NCBI GenBank assembly: GCA_965237785.1
Contig: OZ250159.1
Coordinates: 1,550,001 to 1,614,000 of the forward strand
DNA length: 64,000 nt
Direction of reading: 5' to 3'
DNA from: UBA6522 sp965237785
GTDB lineage: Bacteria > Pseudomonadota > Gammaproteobacteria > Steroidobacterales > Rariloculaceae
Shown here: positions 60,027 through 64,000 of the stretch, in pieces
How the letters are laid out: every line of letters starts with the position of its first letter
Numbering within the stretch: the stretch's first letter is position 1
Position numbers and translations under genes: made by a program
The notes under the pieces: generated by a model
Seen by the model: the letters and a program-made list of their open reading frames with translations, nothing else
Databases searched by the model: none
Told to the model about the DNA's origin: nothing

Positions 60027-61910
60027 ATGAACGGTGCCGGCGTGATCTGGGTCTTTGTACTGACCTTTCTTATCTGCGCGGACATCGTCGGGCGCACCCT
60101 GTTCGACCGCCCGCTGCAGGCGGTGCCTGAAATCGTCGCCCTGTCCCTGATCGCCTGTGTATTCCTGCAGCTTGCATTCGCCGTTGACGGCAGCCGCCTG
60201 ACCCGCGCCGACATCCTGTTGAGCCAAATCGGGCGCCGCAGCGCCGCCACCGCCGCCGCCCTCGAACGTTTTTTCGCGATCACCGGCGCGCTGGTGCTGC
60301 TCGCCATGACGGCGGGCGCATGGCCGGATTTCCGGCGGGCGCTCGGCACCGGCGAATTCGTCGGTGTGGAAGGGATCTACACCCTCCCCATCACGCCGAT
60401 CAAATTCGTCGTGGTGCTCGGCTCCGTGGCCGCAGCGCTGAGCTTTCTGACCTTCCTGGGCGGTAGGCGCGCCGGTGAAACGCGTGGCGCGGGCCAAACG
60501 CGCACCGCCGACGAAGCACGCGCCGCGGGCGCGTGGCTGGGTACCGGGGTTGCGGTCGTCGCGGTGGCCGCAGTGGCGGCAGGTGCCTGGACCCTGAAAC
60601 TCAGCGACGGCACCATCGGCGCACTTGCCATCGCCGCGGTACTGACATTCATCGCCCTGGGAATGCCCATCGCCATCGCCCTGCTGGCGGTTGGATTTGC
60701 GGGCCTCGGCCTGCTCAAACGGGACTTCGGTATCGCGACGGATACGTTGTCCCTAGCCGCCCAGGGCACGATCTCCGAGTATGTCTTTGCCACCGTGCCG
60801 TTATTCGTCCTCATGGGCCTGTTCGTGAGTGTTTCGGAGATCGGCAGAGACAGTTTCAGAGCCGCGCAACGCGTCTTCGGCCGGATCCGCGGCGGGTTGG
60901 GCGTTGCCACGGTGGCCGCCAACGCGGTCTTCGCCGCGATCACCGGCATTTCCATCGCCTCGGCCGCCATTTTCTCGAAAATCGCCGTTCCGGAAATGGT
61001 CGAGCGCGGTTATACGCCGAAGTTCGCCGTCGGCCTGACAGCAGGCTCATCCGTGCTCGGTATGCTGATTCCGCCGAGCCTGCTGCTGATCATTTACGGC
61101 GTCATCGCCGAAGTGTCCATCGGCGCCCTGTTCCTCGCCGCCATCGTGCCGGGGGTGATCCTGGCCGGAGCGTTCGCCGTCGCCGTGCTGGTCATGGCGC
61201 GCCTTTGGCCCGGCTTCGTCGGCCAACTTCGTCCCGACGAGGCGAGCGGGACGGCAGCCGGGCGCTGGGACTCAATGCTCGCGGCATTCCCTGTTGCCGC
61301 GCTCATCCTGCTGGTGCTGGGCGGCATCTACGGCGGCATCTTCACGCCCACGGAGGCCGGTGCCGCGGGGGCCTTTGCGGCCCTTTGTATCGCGCTTGCG
61401 CGCCGGCGCCTGACGTGGCCGGGCCTTTGGGATGTCATGCGCGAAACAGGGCAAATCACGGTCACCATCCTGTTTCTGATCATCAGCGCGAGCACCTTCA
61501 GCCGCATGTTGGCGCTGACGGGACTCCCCGGCGACATGGCCGCCTACCTGGCCGGTTTGGGGCTCGGGCTGGCGGGATTTCTTGCCGGATACCTGCTGCT
61601 CCTGATCGTGCTCGGCACGGTACTCGACTCCACGTCCATCCTGTTGATCCTGCTGCCGCTGGCGCTGCCGGTAGTGAGCGAATTGGGAGGCAATTTGATC
61701 TGGTTCGGCGTGGTCACCGTCATCGGCGTGGAGATCGGACTGATGACCCCGCCGCTGGGACTGAGCGTCTACGTAATCAAGTCCAGCCTCAATGATCCCG
61801 ACATCAGCCTCGGCGCGATCTTTGCGGGGTCGTTTCCCTTCGTAGTCATTACGCTGGCGGTCACAATTCTGCTTATGGCCTTTCCGGGGTTGAGCCTGCT
61901 GTTTTTTTAG
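60027..61910 (+). CDS. dctQM: Fused TRAP permease DctQ-DctM
   Basis: This 627-residue protein joins the small and large TRAP permeases. DctQ-like part (1-~150): VIWVFVLTFLICADIVGRTL, VPEIVALSLIACVFLQLAFA. A polar linker with TRGAGQTRTADEARA is followed by the DctM part (~180-627): TVPLFVLMGLFVSVSEIGRD, GGLGVATVAANAVFAAITGI, LGMLIPPSLLLIIYGVIAEV, GIYGGIFTPTEAGAAGAFAA, LMTPPLGLSVYVIKSSLND. The ATG at 60027 starts at the first helix; the frame stays open to a CTG at 59985 with family-like LNICARFFNRLIQ in between, so the true start may lie there. It is 38 bases after dctP and is the operon's last gene. Confidence 0.93.
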   Translation: MNGAGVIWVFVLTFLICADIVGRTLFDRPLQAVPEIVALSLIACVFLQLAFAVDGSRLTRADILLSQIGRRSAATAAALERFFAITGALVLLAMTAGAWPDFRRALGTGEFVGVEGIYTLPITPIKFVVVLGSVAAALSFLTFLGGRRAGETRGAGQTRTADEARAAGAWLGTGVAVVAVAAVAAGAWTLKLSDGTIGALAIAAVLTFIALGMPIAIALLAVGFAGLGLLKRDFGIATDTLSLAAQGTISEYVFATVPLFVLMGLFVSVSEIGRDSFRAAQRVFGRIRGGLGVATVAANAVFAAITGISIASAAIFSKIAVPEMVERGYTPKFAVGLTAGSSVLGMLIPPSLLLIIYGVIAEVSIGALFLAAIVPGVILAGAFAVAVLVMARLWPGFVGQLRPDEASGTAAGRWDSMLAAFPVAALILLVLGGIYGGIFTPTEAGAAGAFAALCIALARRRLTWPGLWDVMRETGQITVTILFLIISASTFSRMLALTGLPGDMAAYLAGLGLGLAGFLAGYLLLLIVLGTVLDSTSILLILLPLALPVVSELGGNLIWFGVVTVIGVEIGLMTPPLGLSVYVIKSSLNDPDISLGAIFAGSFPFVVITLAVTILLMAFPGLSLLFF

Positions 61911-62003
61911 CCAGGATCGCTCACCGATTGAAACCCTTGAACCCGGCTATGCGGCGCCTGGGCTCAATTCGAGGGTTGTGTCGCCAGCCAACATTCTGAT
62001 CGA

Positions 62004-62046
62004 CAAATAAAAAGCCTCCCCTGACACACAGCCGGGGGGAGGCTTT
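62004..62046 (-). terminator. Rho-independent terminator after the TonB receptor gene
   Basis: On the minus strand an 11-bp stem (AAAGCCTCCCC / GGGGAGGCTTT, 62011-62046) is followed by TTTTTATTTG. It lies 40 bases after the receptor stop. It may also slow transcripts arriving from the plus-strand TRAP operon, though the T run on that side is short. Confidence 0.85.
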
Positions 62047-62085
62047 AAATAGCAGCTCATCGCTGCCGCATATCACATTTGCAGA

Positions 62086-64000
62086 CTAGAAATTGTAGTT
62101 CATGCGCACTCCAACCGTACGTGGCGCACGCGGACTCACCCGCCAGTTTTCCAGAGCATCTCCGCCAGCGGCAACGATAGCCAGACTTCCTGGACTCGTG
62201 GGGTCAATTGTAATGTCTTCACCTGAAGTAATCCTGCGAGGCGTATCGTTGTCAGTCAGATTGTTGACATAAAGGGTTGCACCCCAATTTTCGCCATTCA
62301 GAGCCGCGGAAACATTCACAGTCGTCACCGGTGGAAGCATTGCGATATTCGCGGAATCCAACCACTCTGCCGATTCATGACGCAAATCTGCGCGCGCACT
62401 CCAGCTTAATCCGGATTCGCCCAGAATGCCGCGATAACTTGGGCTTAACGAATAGGTTACGTCGGGTTGTCCTCGTTGCTCCCGCCCATCCACGCGGTAG
62501 CAAGCAGCGAATCTCCCACCTGCTTCCCGGACCACCGATCGACCCGTAGCTGCGGCAATTTCACCCAATCCACCCATGGCGGCTATGTTTACATCGCAGA
62601 AGTTCGTGTAGTGTGCATCGAGAAGGCCAAGGGTTCCACGTACGCTGAAGTTGTCCGTGACGAAGAAGTTGCCTTCAAACTCCACGCCCTTCATCTCCTG
62701 GTCGCCGTTGTTCAAGAAGGTGCGGTTGGTTTCCAAGGGATCTCGTTCTCGCCCCCTGAGCATCGGGTCCCCCCAATACAGGTTGATTGGCTGGACATTG
62801 CCTTCCCACTCCATGAAGTAAATCGCCGAAGCGTACTGAAGGCGTCCATCCAGGGCACTGCCCTTGATGCCAAATTCCAGATTGGTCAGTTGCTCTTCGT
62901 CGAAGTTGATGACGGTATCTACAGTGTACGGTACGCCTTCGGCACCATCGGTGTCCTCCCACAATTGAGTTGCCCGATGCAAGGTTTCCTGGATAGCCGG
63001 GTTGAAGAATCCCACATTCACGCCCGCAGGGTTATTTCCCCTGGCGAATTGACCGTAGACCGAGGTGGAATCGTTGACGTTGTAGTTAAAGGACAATCGG
63101 GGAACGAACGCCTTGGTCAGCACCGAGCCTGAATTTCCTGAAGTGGTATCCATACCCGACACTTCATCGTTCTGATATCGGCCCTCCACGGTGACGGCCA
63201 ATCGATCCGTTGCGTCATAGGTGGCGTTGAAGAACACACCAGTGTTCGATGCCGACTCACCCAGTAGTTGCGGGTCAAACAACAGGTCGACGCCAGTCAG
63301 ATCGGCGTAGCGCTGCACCGCTTCCGGACCGCGGACAATCGCGTCATAGCCGCCAAAGTAAATCGTGGTCAAAAAATCGTAGCTGTAATGGGAAGCTCCA
63401 ACAACATAACGCAGACGATTTTCCGCCGGCGAAACCCAACGGACCTCTGCATAGGTCTCACTGATATCGGTTGGATCCGACATGATGACACCAATGGTGG
63501 CATCTCGCCCCCTGCCAACCACTTCCCACGGAAAAGCGGGAGCCATGGGCGGACCCATGGGCGGACCCATGGCCATGGGCCTGACAATGTTTATCGGGGT
63601 GTCGGGATCACGGCTGCCGTCAGCACCTCGGATGTACTTCTCCTCACTGGAGAAAGCCGTGAACTGCAACGCATGGCCGCTATCCATCAGATAATCGGCT
63701 TGAATGGAGAAACGGTCGCGCTCATCGTGCGATGAAAAGTAATCGCCGAAAACCGACTGGGACTGCGCCAGAAAAAGCAGATCATCCTGTTCCTGTTGCG
63801 TCAGGCCCTGATACTGAGGGAACTGCCGGGCATACGCCGGGTTATCGAAGGCTTGCTCCAGGACCACGGTTCGATCGTTTTGCGCGAAAAGCGGGGCAGC
63901 CTGTGTCCAATCGATACAGTCATAATCTCCATCGACATAGAGAGAGGTACCCATGCCCACGTAAACGAGCCCGTGCTGGGCAAAGCAGGCATCTCGGGTT
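62086..64000 (-). CDS. TonB-dependent receptor, N-terminus cut by window edge
   Basis: This is the beta-barrel part of an outer-membrane TonB-dependent transporter. About 638 residues are present, and the frame is open to base 64000, so the signal, TonB box and plug lie outside. Typical: FVPRLSFNYNVNDSTSVYGQFARGN, split at NVNDST; ADLRHESAEWLDSANIAM, FFVTDNFSVRGTLGLLDAHY, LYVNNLTDND, and a C-terminal VGVRMNYNF ending in phenylalanine. An unusual Met-Pro repeat lies near 63540-63580. The ligand is unknown. It faces the sulfatase/TRAP operon tail to tail. Confidence 0.93.
   Translation of the reverse strand, partial: TRDACFAQHGLVYVGMGTSLYVDGDYDCIDWTQAAPLFAQNDRTVVLEQAFDNPAYARQFPQYQGLTQQEQDDLLFLAQSQSVFGDYFSSHDERDRFSIQADYLMDSGHALQFTAFSSEEKYIRGADGSRDPDTPINIVRPMAMGPPMGPPMAPAFPWEVVGRGRDATIGVIMSDPTDISETYAEVRWVSPAENRLRYVVGASHYSYDFLTTIYFGGYDAIVRGPEAVQRYADLTGVDLLFDPQLLGESASNTGVFFNATYDATDRLAVTVEGRYQNDEVSGMDTTSGNSGSVLTKAFVPRLSFNYNVNDSTSVYGQFARGNNPAGVNVGFFNPAIQETLHRATQLWEDTDGAEGVPYTVDTVINFDEEQLTNLEFGIKGSALDGRLQYASAIYFMEWEGNVQPINLYWGDPMLRGRERDPLETNRTFLNNGDQEMKGVEFEGNFFVTDNFSVRGTLGLLDAHYTNFCDVNIAAMGGLGEIAAATGRSVVREAGGRFAACYRVDGREQRGQPDVTYSLSPSYRGILGESGLSWSARADLRHESAEWLDSANIAMLPPVTTVNVSAALNGENWGATLYVNNLTDNDTPRRITSGEDITIDPTSPGSLAIVAAGGDALENWRVSPRAPRTVGVRMNYNF
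63541..63580 (-). repeat. Met/Pro/Gly-rich repeat in the TonB receptor
   Basis: The plus strand repeats ATGGGCGGACCC and related ATGGCC units, coding for PMAMGPPMGPPMAPAF in the receptor. This is a short tandem repeat in a probable extracellular loop. Confidence 0.75.

Noticed and set aside
1..64000. CRISPR arrays, rRNA genes and prophage
   Set aside because: No regularly spaced repeats, rRNA sequence or phage structural genes were seen.

Overview
The window is GC-rich chromosomal DNA from a gammaproteobacterium, most likely an uncultivated heterotroph. This rests on gene order as well as gene content. The minus-strand order hrcA-grpE-dnaK-dnaJ-dapB-carA-carB-greA-rlmE-ftsH-glmM-tpiA-secG-tRNA-Leu-nuo, the divergent nadK-recN, and the fur / bamE / rnfH-ratA / smpB-ssrA neighbourhood are all arrangements known from Gammaproteobacteria. 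The species cannot be named from the sequence alone.

Region 1 (1-2.6 kb) is the start of the complex I operon, nuoA-B-C-D on the minus strand, with nuoD cut by the window edge. Region 2 (2.6-8.7 kb) is an accessory block between nuoA and the 3' end of tRNA-Leu(GAG). It holds threonine catabolism genes (tdh-kbl), an intact IS1111-type element with its own candidate guide RNA, a DUF6152 protein, an alpha/beta hydrolase, a DUF433 protein, and wreckage of a vapBC module, a type I restriction hsdS and an efflux outer-membrane gene. Region 3 (8.7-32.7 kb) is housekeeping backbone: protein export, glycolysis, cell-wall precursor synthesis, quality control, heat shock, pyrimidine/arginine and lysine precursors, NAD kinase, RecN, Fur, BamE, SmpB and tmRNA. 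folP and yhbY, usually present in this string, are absent.

Region 4 (32.8-51.1 kb), right after the tmRNA gene, is dominated by exported proteins: paired amidohydrolases, an NHL propeller, a GlcG/HbpS-like protein, PhoD phosphatase, a DUF5916 outer-membrane protein, a metallo-beta-lactamase-fold enzyme carrying two EF-hands, and a recurring pair of uncharacterised families (DUF6152 and a second family called 'family B' here). The two families occur fused in one gene and side by side in an operon.

Region 5 (51.5-62 kb) is a catabolic and transport locus. A dctPQM TRAP operon on the minus strand diverges from a GntR-FCD regulator that heads a tight plus-strand operon: beta-hydroxyacid dehydrogenase, TauE/SafE exporter, lipoprotein sulfatase, a second DctP and a fused DctQM. 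Both TRAP binding proteins appear to lack the usual ligand-binding arginine. The genes suggest uptake and desulfation of an unidentified sulfated compound. The window closes with the C-terminal part of a TonB-dependent receptor (62.1-64 kb), which runs off the edge.
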